From Clostridia bacterium (lineage in GTDB: Bacteria; Bacillota; Clostridia; Christensenellales; Borkfalkiaceae), in NCBI GenBank assembly GCA_021204625.1, contig JAJPZA010000047.1:1-44658 (forward strand): DNA of 44,658 nt, written 5' to 3'. The notes beneath the pieces are model-generated. The model searched no databases, was not told the origin of the DNA, and worked only from the letters and a program-made list of their open reading frames with translations. The translations under genes and the position numbers were made by a program. Positions within the stretch are counted from its first letter, which is position 1. The number at the start of each line of letters is the position of its first letter. Shown here one piece after another: positions 26,864-36,768 of the stretch.

Positions 26864-29436
26864 CTTCTTCCCTCCTGCGGCAGGCTTTCTATTCCGGAGA
26901 CCGTGTAGCCTGCATCCTCCACGGCCTTTTTAATCTCGTCATCCGATACCGGACTGGTGCTGGTGATTTCTGCGGTCCCCTTCTCCAGGCTCACATTCAC
27001 GGACTCAACATTGGCGCAGGACGCTATGGCTTTGGTCACATGCATAACGCAGTGGTCGCACATCATTCCTTCCACATATACAGTCTTTTTCATCTTTTCC
27101 GGACCAGCGCTTGCGGCGGATGAACCGGCGGCCTGAGTGTCCGCAAGGACCGTGCCGGCGGGTATCTCTTTCACAGGCTCCGGAGCCGTGTCCATGGTGA
27201 ATCTCTTGTTCCTGTACAGAAGGAGCCTCAAGGCGTTGCAGACCACGAAGAGCGAGCTTACGCACATGCAGGCTGCCGAAATCCACGGGCTGAATGTGAA
27301 GTTGAGGGATGCGAAGCATCCGGCGGCTACCGGGATCATGATTATATTGTAGATGAACGCCCAGAAGAGGTTTTCCTTGATATTGCGGACCGTTGCCTTG
27401 GAAAGGTCTATGACTGTGTCCAAAGCTCTGAGGTCATCCCCGACAAGGACCACTCCGGCAGAATCTATTGCAATGTCCGTTCCGTTGCCGATGGCGATAC
27501 CTACGTCCGCCTCTTTGAGGGCGGGCGAGTCATTGATGCCGTCTCCGACCATAGCCACCGTGCCTCCGGCCAGATGGAGGTTCTGGACAGCCTTCAGCTT
27601 GTCCTCCGGCATGCACTCCGCAAGGTAATCATCTATTCCCACAGATGCGGCCACAGCCTTTGCGGTCTTCTCGCTGTCTCCGGTGAGCATGGCCACGCGG
27701 ATGTCCCGGCTCTTCAAAAGCTCTACGGCTTCGCGGCTGTGAGTCTTTATCTTGTCCGCAATTGAGAACAGGGCCACAACCCTTCTCTCATCCGCAAGGT
27801 ATATGACAGTGTTGCCCTCTGCGGACAGCCTGTACGCAAGCCTGCGGACTTCGCCGTTTATCCTGGACTGGGAAATGAAGCGCTCATTTCCGAGAAGGTA
27901 ATGGCGGCCGCCGTAATATGCCTCGGCCCCCTTGCCCACATTATACTCAAATCCCTGGACTTCCACGCCGTCTCCCTCCGCGAAGGCCACGACGCATTTT
28001 GCCAGGGGGTGATTGGAATTTTTCTCTATTCCGCAGGCAATCCTTAGAGCCTGCTTTTCATCCATGCCGAATGCATAGAAGGCATTGACCTCGGGCTTGC
28101 CCTCTGTAATGGTCGCCGTCTTGTCCAGAAGGATGGCATTGACGTCCCGGACGTTCTGCAGGCATTCCGCATCTTTGTACAGGATGCCGAATGACGCCGC
28201 TTTGCCTGTGGAAGTCATGATGGCAACCGGCGTAGCAAGACCAAGCGCGCACGGGCATGAGACCACGAGGACGTTGATGGCGTATGTGACGCAGTGCTCT
28301 GAGTTGAACCCTCCGTCCACGATGAGCCAGACGAGGAACGTCACGAGAGCGATGACCACTACGACAGGCACGAAGACGCCGGCCACGGTGTCCGCGAATT
28401 TCTGGATGGGAGCCTTGCTCGTTCCGGCCTCGCGGACCATCTTGACAATCTTTGAAAGGGTTGTCTCGTCTCCGACCTTCAAGGCCTTTATGCGGATGAC
28501 CCCGCTGGTCACAAGCGAGGCGGATGTAACCTCGTCCCCTTCCTGCACTTCGACCGGAAGGCTCTCTCCGGTTATTGCGCTCTTGTCAACGAAAGAAGTG
28601 CCTTCCGTTATGACGCCGTCCACGGGGATGTACTCACCCTGCTTTACAATTAATATATCTCCCTCAGCGACCTGATTTACCGGAATCATCTGCTCCACGC
28701 CGTCCCGGACCACAAGAACTGTGTCCGGAGTAAGCTTGAGGAGCTTTTCAACGGCGTCCCCGGTCTTCTTCTTTGAAAGCTCCTCGAGCCACTTGCCGAG
28801 GTCCACAAGGGCCAGGATCATGGCCGCGGATTCAAAGTGCAGGTCCATGGTGTACATGGTCCAGCCGGCCTTGTTGGGATTGTACGTGCCGATGAAGATC
28901 AGAATGGTCAAAACAAGGGAATATATGAAGGAAACCCCGGAGCCAAGGCAAACAAGGGTGTCCATGTTGGGCACCTTCTTGAAGACCGCCTTTATGCCCC
29001 TGGTAAAATATTCATAGTTTATGCCTATTACCACGGCGGAAAGAATCAGGGTCACGAGGCAGAACCACTGCCCGTTGCCCATATCCGGATCTATCCCGGC
29101 GGGAACCGGCCCTCCGAACATGTAGCACATGGAGAAGGTCATAAGCGGCACGAGGAAAACGACGGATACAATGAACCGGACGAGAAGCTGGATGTCCCTT
29201 CTGGATTTCCTTGTCCTGGGAGCCTCCCCTTCATAATATATGCCGTACCCCAGACCGGTGACAGCGTCCATGATATCGTTTTCCGAAAGGACTGCAGGGT
29301 CATAATCCACCTTCATGCTCTTCCCTATAAGGGACACTTCGCATGAGGTCACTCCCTCCAGTTTGGAGACCGTCCTCTCTATTCCGGATGAGCATGCGGA
29401 GCACGTCATCCCTGTGATATCATATCTCTTTTCCAT
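26860..29436 (-). CDS. copA: Copper-translocating P1B-type ATPase with N- and C-terminal HMA domains
   Basis: ITGMTCSACSSGIERTV, SAITGESLPVE, VVSCPCALGLATPVA, LLDKTATITEGKPEV, KNSNHPLA, VAMVGDGINDSPAL, C-terminal VEGMMCDHCVMHV. Confidence 0.96.
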   Translation of the reverse strand: MEKRYDITGMTCSACSSGIERTVSKLEGVTSCEVSLIGKSMKVDYDPAVLSENDIMDAVTGLGYGIYYEGEAPRTRKSRRDIQLLVRFIVSVVFLVPLMTFSMCYMFGGPVPAGIDPDMGNGQWFCLVTLILSAVVIGINYEYFTRGIKAVFKKVPNMDTLVCLGSGVSFIYSLVLTILIFIGTYNPNKAGWTMYTMDLHFESAAMILALVDLGKWLEELSKKKTGDAVEKLLKLTPDTVLVVRDGVEQMIPVNQVAEGDILIVKQGEYIPVDGVITEGTSFVDKSAITGESLPVEVQEGDEVTSASLVTSGVIRIKALKVGDETTLSKIVKMVREAGTSKAPIQKFADTVAGVFVPVVVVIALVTFLVWLIVDGGFNSEHCVTYAINVLVVSCPCALGLATPVAIMTSTGKAASFGILYKDAECLQNVRDVNAILLDKTATITEGKPEVNAFYAFGMDEKQALRIACGIEKNSNHPLAKCVVAFAEGDGVEVQGFEYNVGKGAEAYYGGRHYLLGNERFISQSRINGEVRRLAYRLSAEGNTVIYLADERRVVALFSIADKIKTHSREAVELLKSRDIRVAMLTGDSEKTAKAVAASVGIDDYLAECMPEDKLKAVQNLHLAGGTVAMVGDGINDSPALKEADVGIAIGNGTDIAIDSAGVVLVGDDLRALDTVIDLSKATVRNIKENLFWAFIYNIIMIPVAAGCFASLNFTFSPWISAACMCVSSLFVVCNALRLLLYRNKRFTMDTAPEPVKEIPAGTVLADTQAAGSSAASAGPEKMKKTVYVEGMMCDHCVMHVTKAIASCANVESVNVSLEKGTAEITSTSPVSDDEIKKAVEDAGYTVSGIESLPQEGRR

Positions 29437-29467
29437 ATTAATATATAGCTGTTTGGGTTATGATTAT

Positions 29468-29600
29468 GCCGCATATCTGCGGGGCGGATTTAGCCGCATA
29501 TCTGCGGGGAGGATTTAGCCGCATATCTGCGGGGAGGATTTTGCGGGGCAGATTTTGCGGGAAGATTATGCGGGAAGATTATGCGGGAAGATTTTGCAGG
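29468..29600. repeat. Tandem repeats upstream of copA (25 bp x3, then 13-14 bp x4)
   Basis: gccgcatatctgcgggg[c/a]ggattt[a/t] at 29468, 29493 and 29518, then gcggggcagatttt and gcgggaagatt[at/tt] units. Confidence 0.92.
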
Positions 29601-29812
29601 GCGGATTCTTAGGGCGATCAGGTGGCATTCCGGTAATATTGCAGTTTACGCCTGCCGGACAGGGTGATTCACGGAAAAAAAGCTGCGAACCCGCATATTC
29701 AGCCAGTTTATATTATACGCAAAACAATCCGGAGTTGCAACAGCGAATTGTCTGCAGGTATATTCCGTTTTTTGCGTTTTCAGCGAATTTGCTTCCGAAC
29801 CGGGCGGCCGGA

Positions 29813-31216
29813 TTACAGGGAGCCCACGGTTCTGGGGAACAGAAGGGTGTCCCTTATGTTCTGCACTCCCGTGACGTACATGAGCATGCGCTCAAATCCG
29901 AGGCCGAAGCCGGAATGGGGAACGGAGCCGTATCTGCGGGTGTCCAGATATTCCTGGTACGCATCCAATGGCATGCCCCTATTTTCCATTGCGGCCTTGA
30001 GCTTTTCATAGTCTGCCTCCCTTTCGCTGCAGCCTATGATTTCGCCGATTCCCGGCACCAGAAGGTCCGTAGCGGCAACAGTTTTGCCATCCGGATTTTG
30101 TTTCATGTAAAACGCTTTGATTTTTGCGGGGTAGTCCGTTACGAAGACAGGTTTTTTGAAGACCTCCTCGGTGAGGTACCTCTCATGCTCCGTCTGAAGG
30201 TCCACGCCCCATTCCACCGGATACTTGAAATCCTTGCCGGATTTTTTGAGGATCTCAATGGCATCCGTGTACGAGATTCTGCCAAAGTCATGATGCACCA
30301 CAGACCAGAGGCGGTCCCTTAGGCCTGCGGCTCCCTGGGATTCAAGGTATTCCAGTTCATCCAGGCAGTTGCCGAGGACTTCGTTTATGATGCTCTTTAT
30401 GAAGCTCTCTGCGATTTCCATGATGTCGAAAAGGTCCGCGAAGCATACCTCCGGTTCTATCTGCCAGAATTCCGCGGCATGGCGTGTGGTGTTGCTGTGC
30501 TCCGCGCGGAATGTGGGGCCGAAGGTGTAAATTCTGCCGAGGCCCATGGCGGCCATCTCCCCTTCCAGCTGTCCGGAGACGGTGAGGCCTGCCTTGGCGC
30601 CGAAAAAGTCCTGGCTGAAATACTCCTCGGCCGAAGAGGCCTTGGCATCCCAGGCGTTGGTTGTGACCCGGAACATCTCCCCTGCCCCCTCGCAGTCCGA
30701 ACCGGTTATGATTGGCGTGTGGACATACGTGAAGCCTTCCGTCATGAAGTATTCATGGATGGCGAATGAAAGGACACCGCGGACTCGGAGCACTGCCTCA
30801 AAGTATTTGGTCCTGGGCCTAAGGTGCGGTATCGTGCGGAGGTATTCCAGGGTGTGATGCTTTTTCTGCAGCGGGAAATCCTGCGGGCACTCCCCGAGAA
30901 CTTCCATGCTCTCCATGCGGAGCTCCTTCCCGTTGCGGTATGATTGCACAAGGAAACCTGTGACCATGACGGACGTGCCGACCGGCATGGCCTTCTCATA
31001 CTCCTTGCGCTCATGCCTTTCCTTGTCTATTACTATCTGCAGGTTTTTGAGGCAGGAGCCGTCATTGATCTCGATGAAGGCCACGTTTTTGGACTCGCGG
31101 GACGTGCGGACCCATCCGCAGACGGGGATGACGTCTTCGAGGTCAAATGTATATCCGTTGGAGCCTAAAAACTGGGCCGGGCACCCGAGAAGGTCCCGTA
31201 TTGCTGCATGCTTCAT
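29813..31216 (-). CDS. asnS: Asparaginyl-tRNA synthetase
   Basis: VCGWVRTSRESKNVAFIEINDGSCLKNLQIVID, FRAEHSNTTRHAAEFWQIEPEV, GFGLGFERMLMYVTGVQNIRDTLLFPRT; start at 31216. Confidence 0.97.
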   Translation of the reverse strand: MKHAAIRDLLGCPAQFLGSNGYTFDLEDVIPVCGWVRTSRESKNVAFIEINDGSCLKNLQIVIDKERHERKEYEKAMPVGTSVMVTGFLVQSYRNGKELRMESMEVLGECPQDFPLQKKHHTLEYLRTIPHLRPRTKYFEAVLRVRGVLSFAIHEYFMTEGFTYVHTPIITGSDCEGAGEMFRVTTNAWDAKASSAEEYFSQDFFGAKAGLTVSGQLEGEMAAMGLGRIYTFGPTFRAEHSNTTRHAAEFWQIEPEVCFADLFDIMEIAESFIKSIINEVLGNCLDELEYLESQGAAGLRDRLWSVVHHDFGRISYTDAIEILKKSGKDFKYPVEWGVDLQTEHERYLTEEVFKKPVFVTDYPAKIKAFYMKQNPDGKTVAATDLLVPGIGEIIGCSEREADYEKLKAAMENRGMPLDAYQEYLDTRRYGSVPHSGFGLGFERMLMYVTGVQNIRDTLLFPRTVGSL

Positions 31217-31307
31217 GCCATTTCTCCTAAAGCCGAAGTGCGGTTTGCGGCCCTGTTCCCAATGCGGACGGCCAAAGGGCGTCCGGGATTTTTGCGGGGC
31301 CAGGATA

Positions 31308-31332
31308 ATAAAAAAGGCTGCGCCTGGCAGCC
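31308..31332 (-). terminator. Intrinsic terminator after rpmF
   Basis: Minus strand GGCTGC-caggc-GCAGCC-TTTTTT. Confidence 0.8.
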
Positions 31333-31341
31333 CGTACAATC

Positions 31342-31533
31342 TTACTTCGCTTTCTTTGTTTCTTCAGGAACAACTTCAACCTTGTCGTAGTAGCCGCAGT
31401 TTCCGCAGACTCTGTGCGCCTGCATCATTTGGTGACAATGAGGGCACTCAACAAGTGTGGGCATTGTTGCCTTATAGTGGGCATATCTTGTCGCCGTTCT
31501 CTGCTTGGATGTTTTTCCCTTAGGTACTGCCAT
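31342..31533 (-). CDS. rpmF: 50S ribosomal protein L32
   Basis: MAVPKGKTSKQRTATRYAHYKATMPTLVECPHCHQMMQAHRVCGNCGYYD. Confidence 0.97.
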   Translation of the reverse strand: MAVPKGKTSKQRTATRYAHYKATMPTLVECPHCHQMMQAHRVCGNCGYYDKVEVVPEETKKAK

Positions 31534-31555
31534 GATTCTATACCTCTCTTATGAT

Positions 31556-31969
31556 TTAATATTCTGTGGAATCATCTTCGTCTGAAGGCTGCCTGTCTTT
31601 CTCGCAGAGCAACACGCCCGGCTGACTCAAAAGAAGCTCCTCATTGACGGCGCTGTCCATCTTAATGCGCCTGCCGTCAAACATGTAATCCTCATCAGAC
31701 TGTTCGTCAACGAAATAGATCTCGTTTTCCCAGGTTATATCCTCTGCCGTCTCCTCGAGACAGAACGAGCAGTTTCCCGCCAGCCTGTACTCAAGCTTCA
31801 GCTCAACCCTGACGCATCCCTCGTTCAATATGTAGAACTTTCCGGACACCCTCACATTCTCCAGCCTACACAGCGGCACGAGGCAGATATCCTCCGGAGG
31901 CGCATAGTCATACCGGAACTCACCCTCTTCCTCTCCGCGGGCCAGCATCTTTGCTATATCTATATCCAT
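31556..31969 (-). CDS. YceD/DUF177 family protein
   Basis: RVELKLEYRLAGNCSFCLEETAEDITWENEIYFVDE; position immediately before rpmF. Confidence 0.85.
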   Translation of the reverse strand: MDIDIAKMLARGEEEGEFRYDYAPPEDICLVPLCRLENVRVSGKFYILNEGCVRVELKLEYRLAGNCSFCLEETAEDITWENEIYFVDEQSDEDYMFDGRRIKMDSAVNEELLLSQPGVLLCEKDRQPSDEDDSTEY

Positions 31970-32216
31970 ATCTGAACTGACTTGTAGAATTATATTATAT
32001 GGAAAGGACGTTTGTCAACTTATTTTAAAGCCGCGCGCGCCCGTATGACAGATTTTGCCCTGTCCTCTGGCCTCTCCGGCAGCCCAAAACAGCTCATCCG
32101 GACCGCAGGCCCCATGGCCTGCAGCCGGGATGTTTTTTGCGTGTTTTTTGCGATGTTTTTGCCTGGATTTCCGGCCGGCCCAAAAGTCCGGATCACCGGA
32201 ACTCAAGGGGCCTGGA

Positions 32217-33410
32217 TCAGACCAGCGCCTGAGTCTCGCGGGCGATTACAAGCTCCTCGTTCGTGGGGATGACGAGAACCTTGACCCTAGAGCCTTTGAC
32301 GGATATCTCGCGGGCGTCTCCGCTCCTTGCCTCGTTCTTGCTCCTGCAGATGTGAACGCCGAGGAACTCAAGGCCTTCGCAGATTCCGGCGCGGACGTAT
32401 GCCGTGTTCTCGCCGATGCCTGCCGTGAAGACTATGCAGTCCAGGCCGCCCATGGCTGCGGCGTATGCGCCGATGTATTTCTTGCACTGGTAGCAGAACA
32501 TGTCCAGGGCAAGCTGGCAGCGCTCGTTGCCGTCCTTCGCTCCGGCGATGAGGTCTCTGAAATCCGAGGAAACTCCGGAAATTCCGGCCACGCCGCACTT
32601 CTTGTTGAGATAGGTCACGGCCTCGTCAAAGGACATGCCCTTCTTCTCCGCTATGAACTGGATGGCGGAAACGTCTATGTCTCCGGACCGGGTGCCCATC
32701 ATGACGCCGGCAAGCGGGGTGAAGCCCATGGACGTGTCCACGCACTTTCCTCCGTCCACGGCCGTGATGGATGAGCCGTTTCCGAGATGGCAGGTGACAA
32801 TCTTCAGCTCTGAGGAATCCTTGCCGAGGAATGAAGCGGCCTCTGCGGAGACGTACTTGTGGGAGGTTCCGTGGAAGCCGTAGCGGCGGACGCCGTACGC
32901 CTTGTAATCTTCATAAGGGATTGCGTACATGTAAGCCTTTTCCGGCATTGTAGCATGGAAAGAGGTATCGAAAACGACCACTTCGGGGGTTCCGGGCATA
33001 ACCTCCATGCAGGCCTTTATGCCTGTGACTGCAGGGGGATTGTGAAGCGGGGCGAGCTCGTACGTCTTCTCCTCCAGAATCTGAAGGACTTCGTCTGTCA
33101 CGAGCGTGGACTTGCTGAAATACTCTCCGGATGCCACTACCCTGTGCCCTACGGCCCCTATCTCGCTCATGTTGGAGATGACGCCTATCCCGTCATCATG
33201 CAGAGCCTTCAAAACGAGCTCAATCGCCACCTTGTGGGTGGGCATGTCTTCTTCGTACACCTTCTGGCATCCGTTGCCCTTGGCCGTGAGCTTAGACCCG
33301 GGGATGCCGATCCTCTCGCAGGTTCCCTTTGCTATTACCTTCTCCGTCTCCATGTCTATGAGCTGATACTTTATGGAGGAGCTTCCTGCGTTTACTACCA
33401 GAATTTTCAT
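32217..33410 (-). CDS. ackA: Acetate kinase
   Basis: MKILVVNAGSSSIKYQLIDME, VVFDTSFHATMPEKAYMYAIPYE, RRYGFHGTSHKYVS, VFTAGIGEN; start at 33410. Confidence 0.98.
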   Translation of the reverse strand: MKILVVNAGSSSIKYQLIDMETEKVIAKGTCERIGIPGSKLTAKGNGCQKVYEEDMPTHKVAIELVLKALHDDGIGVISNMSEIGAVGHRVVASGEYFSKSTLVTDEVLQILEEKTYELAPLHNPPAVTGIKACMEVMPGTPEVVVFDTSFHATMPEKAYMYAIPYEDYKAYGVRRYGFHGTSHKYVSAEAASFLGKDSSELKIVTCHLGNGSSITAVDGGKCVDTSMGFTPLAGVMMGTRSGDIDVSAIQFIAEKKGMSFDEAVTYLNKKCGVAGISGVSSDFRDLIAGAKDGNERCQLALDMFCYQCKKYIGAYAAAMGGLDCIVFTAGIGENTAYVRAGICEGLEFLGVHICRSKNEARSGDAREISVKGSRVKVLVIPTNEELVIARETQALV

Positions 33411-33579
33411 CTTGCTGCGTTCCCTTTTTATAGTCTTCTGTTTTCTGCGGCGGCAGGCGCCGCGCATATATCCAAATCCGCCCGGATCCGGGCCCCGCCG
33501 GGCCAGGTCTTTAGGATTATGAATTCAAATTCCTTCCGATACAATCAAAAGCCTCATGCATGGCATGGGGCTTCAATGT

Positions 33580-34581
33580 TTACTCTGCCTGAAGGGCTGT
33601 CACTGCCACGGTTGCCACGATGTCATCCACGTTGCATCCGCGGGAAAGATCGTTGAGAGGCTTGGCAAAGCCCTGGCATACAGGCCCGATGGCCATGTAG
33701 CCTCCGAAACGCTGGGCGATCTTGTAGCCGATGTTGCCTGCGTTGATCTCCGGGAATACGAAAACATTGGCGTGGCCGGCAACTGTTGAGCCGGGAGCCT
33801 TGAGCTGGCCTACCTCGGGTGCGACGGCGGCGTCAAACTGGAACTCGCCGTCCAGGGCAAGATCCGGAGCCTTCTCCTTTGCCATGGCTGTGGCTGCCAC
33901 AACCCTGGGAACGGACTGGGTGAACTTGTCGTCATTTCCGGATCCCTTTGTGGAGAATGAGAGCATAGCCACTCTGGGCTCGAGGCCAGCAATCTCCTTC
34001 GCGGTCTTCGCGGAAGAGATGGCTATATCGCAGAGCTGCTCTGATGTGGGCTCAATATTTATGGCGCAGTCCGCGAAGACTGCGACGCCGTCCGGATTGT
34101 AGGGATTCGGCGCGGGAGCTATCATGATGAAGCATGAGGATACCGTCTTGATTCCGGGAGCGGTCTTGATGACCTGAAGGCCCGGACGAAGGGTGTTGGC
34201 CGTGGAATGGCATGCGCCGGAAACGTATCCGTCCACATCTCCGGCCTTGAGCATCAGGGCTCCGAACATCGTGCGGTCCTTGGCCTGTACGGCTGCCTGC
34301 TCCTCCGTCATGCCCTTTGCCTTCCTGGCTTCATATAATATTTTGGCATATTCTGCCGTCTTCTCTGACGTAAGGGGATCTATGAGCGTGATTCCGGCAA
34401 GGTCAACATCGGGTGCGACCCTCCTGCATTCCTCTTCGTTTCCTATAAGGACGATCTTTGCGATGCCTTCCTTGACGATGCGGGCGGCTGCCTCAACCAC
34501 TCTCCTGTCCTCGCCTTCGCAAAGGACTATGGTCTTGTTCTTCTTCTTGGCTTTAGCCAGGATATCCTCAAGAAGTGACAT
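33580..34581 (-). CDS. pta: Phosphate acetyltransferase
   Basis: MSLLEDILAKAKKKNKTIVLCEGEDRRVVEAAARIVKEGIAKIVLIG...LMLKAGDVDGYVSGACHSTANTLRPGLQVIKT; start at 34581. Confidence 0.96.
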   Translation of the reverse strand: MSLLEDILAKAKKKNKTIVLCEGEDRRVVEAAARIVKEGIAKIVLIGNEEECRRVAPDVDLAGITLIDPLTSEKTAEYAKILYEARKAKGMTEEQAAVQAKDRTMFGALMLKAGDVDGYVSGACHSTANTLRPGLQVIKTAPGIKTVSSCFIMIAPAPNPYNPDGVAVFADCAINIEPTSEQLCDIAISSAKTAKEIAGLEPRVAMLSFSTKGSGNDDKFTQSVPRVVAATAMAKEKAPDLALDGEFQFDAAVAPEVGQLKAPGSTVAGHANVFVFPEINAGNIGYKIAQRFGGYMAIGPVCQGFAKPLNDLSRGCNVDDIVATVAVTALQAE

Positions 34582-34692
34582 AATTTTTCCTCCAAACACA
34601 CTTTCTTTTTCCTGCGGGCTGTTGTATAATGCTCGTGCACGGATTTTTACCTCAAAGATTATATAACAACTGAAGTCCGTTTGTAAAGTAAA

Positions 34693-35817
34693 ATGAAGTT
34701 TTGTGCGATTATTTCGGAGTTCAATCCTTTTCACAACGGCCATAAATATATAATAGAAAAAGCCAGGGAAGTCACCGGGGCAGACAAGGTCATCTGCCTC
34801 ATGTCCGGCCCCTTCACCCAGCACGGCGAAATGGCCGTCATGGACAAATACGCCAGGGCCACCCACGCCATTCTGGGCGGCGCGGACGTCGTGGCAGAGC
34901 TTCCCGTCCAGTTCGCGGTCTCCCCGGCGGAATATTTTGCCAAGGGAGCCATCCAGGCCCTCTCAGCGATACCGGGGGTCAAGGACCTTGTCTTCGGCTG
35001 CGAGAGCGGGTCCGCCATGGATTTCGAGGGCTCGGCCATAATCATGATGAGCGAGGACGACGAATTCAAGGAAGTCCTCCAGTCCGGCCTCAAACGGGGC
35101 CAGTCCTACATCACGGCCTACCAGAACGCCTTCATCGCCTGCGGCGGCACCCCTGAGATGGTCCGGAATCCCAACAACATCTTGGGAATTGAATACACCA
35201 AGGCCATCCGCTCCATCCACGCCTGCATCGCCATCCATCCCGTCCGGCGCATAGGCTCGGAGCACAACGACCCCTGGCAGCACAAGTCCATCTCATCCGC
35301 CACATCCATCCGGGCCAATCCGGAGAGCGAGTTCGCCCGCTCCTCCGTTCCTCACTATGTGGCCGAATGCCTTCGCGACGACACCGGGGCGCAGCACAAT
35401 TTCCAGCGGTACCTCATGGACAACTTATACGACACGGCGGCCCAGGACCTCACCGAATGCCTCGGCTGCACCGAAGGCCTGGAGAACCGGATAAAGGACA
35501 ACCAGCACCTGTCCTTCGACGATTTCATTTCCGAGGTCACCACCAAGCGCTACACGTCCTCACGCATACGCCGTATCCTTATTGCCAACGCTCTGGGCAT
35601 CTCCGAGACCGAAGTGCGCCACCTGGCCATCGTGCCTCACAAGCTCACCCTTCTGGCCGTGGAAAAATCCCTGGCTCCGGACCTCTTCCGCGACCAGGAT
35701 TTCATGTCCCATATCCAGGACCATGACATCCGCGAAGTCCAGGCGCAGGACCTCTGGCTGTACTGCCACCATCTTCCCGGCGGCTACCGCAACCCTGCCA
35801 TCGTCCAGAGGCCGTAA
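34693..35817 (+). CDS. tmcAL: tRNA(Met) cytidine acetate ligase (TmcAL/YlbM family)
   Basis: MKFCAIISEFNPFHNGHKYIIEKAREVTGADKVICLMSGPFTQHGEMAVMDKYARATHAILGGADVVAELP. Confidence 0.93.
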   Translation: MKFCAIISEFNPFHNGHKYIIEKAREVTGADKVICLMSGPFTQHGEMAVMDKYARATHAILGGADVVAELPVQFAVSPAEYFAKGAIQALSAIPGVKDLVFGCESGSAMDFEGSAIIMMSEDDEFKEVLQSGLKRGQSYITAYQNAFIACGGTPEMVRNPNNILGIEYTKAIRSIHACIAIHPVRRIGSEHNDPWQHKSISSATSIRANPESEFARSSVPHYVAECLRDDTGAQHNFQRYLMDNLYDTAAQDLTECLGCTEGLENRIKDNQHLSFDDFISEVTTKRYTSSRIRRILIANALGISETEVRHLAIVPHKLTLLAVEKSLAPDLFRDQDFMSHIQDHDIREVQAQDLWLYCHHLPGGYRNPAIVQRP

Positions 35818-35854
35818 TACACAAAGAACTGCAAACAAAAAAAGACAAAAAGCA

Positions 35855-35890
35855 CAAAGGCTCCCTGCTTCACAGCGGTGAGCCTTTGTC
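35855..35890 (-). terminator. Intrinsic terminator between rluB and tmcAL (possibly bidirectional)
   Basis: acaaaggctc ... gagcctttgt 10-bp perfect stem; T-rich downstream on the minus strand. Confidence 0.65.
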
Positions 35891-35928
35891 ATATATGAAA
35901 AAATTGGAATTATAATCAAAAAAATAAA

Positions 35929-36768
35929 TCACAGGCTGTGGAGATAGTTTATCTCCTGCTGGGAGAGCTTCCTGTACGCTCCCCTGTCCAGACCTCTCAT
36001 GGCAAGGTCCCCTATGCGGATGCGCTTCAAGAGAGTGACGTTCTTGCCGATGGCCGCGAACATCCTGCGGATCTCCCTGTTCTTGCCTTCGGTTATCGTA
36101 ATCTGGACTTTGGTGTACGCCGAGTTGGTCTCAATGATATGGGCCTTGCACTTCTTGGTGACGTACTTGCGGACCTGCGGCTTTTCCGGCTTCCTGTCCG
36201 TCTTCGCCTGTGCCTTTTCCGCAGGCTTCCTGACCGTCTGCCCGTCCTGGGCCTTCTGCCCGTCCTGGGTCTTCTGTCCGTCCGGGGCCTTCTCAACATA
36301 ATCCGCAATTGTTATTTCAACTCCGGAGCGGATAGGGTTTAAGTCTGCCTCCGTCATGGTCCCTTCCACTTTCACGATGTAAGTCTTGGGAATTTCGTTC
36401 TCCGGATTGGTGAGAGCCTGCGCAAGGGCTCCGTCCGTGGTGAGGATCAGAAGACCCTCGCTGTCATAGTCCAGACGGCCGACCGGATAGATTCTCCCCA
36501 CGCCCTTGGGCATGAGGTCCAGAACGGTCTTGCGGCCCTTGTCATCCGAGACGGAGCAGATGTAGCCCTTCGGCTTGTTGAGCATGTAATACTCGTTCTT
36601 TTTGATCTTGACCGGATTCCCGTTCAGGCGGACTTCATCCTCATCTTTCACGTCCTGGCCGATCTCCGCCCTGCGGCCGTTTATCGTGACCTTTCCCTGC
36701 TCCACAAGGTCATCGCAGTCTCTTCTGGACGCCACTCCCGCAGCGGCCAGATATTTGTTGATTCTCAT
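35929..36768 (-). CDS. rluB: Pseudouridine synthase RluB family
   Basis: MRINKYLAAAGVASRRDCDDLVEQGKVTINGRRAEIGQ, YMLNKPKGYICSVSD, PVGRLDYDSEGLLILTTDG; start at 36768. Confidence 0.95.
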   Translation of the reverse strand: MRINKYLAAAGVASRRDCDDLVEQGKVTINGRRAEIGQDVKDEDEVRLNGNPVKIKKNEYYMLNKPKGYICSVSDDKGRKTVLDLMPKGVGRIYPVGRLDYDSEGLLILTTDGALAQALTNPENEIPKTYIVKVEGTMTEADLNPIRSGVEITIADYVEKAPDGQKTQDGQKAQDGQTVRKPAEKAQAKTDRKPEKPQVRKYVTKKCKAHIIETNSAYTKVQITITEGKNREIRRMFAAIGKNVTLLKRIRIGDLAMRGLDRGAYRKLSQQEINYLHSL

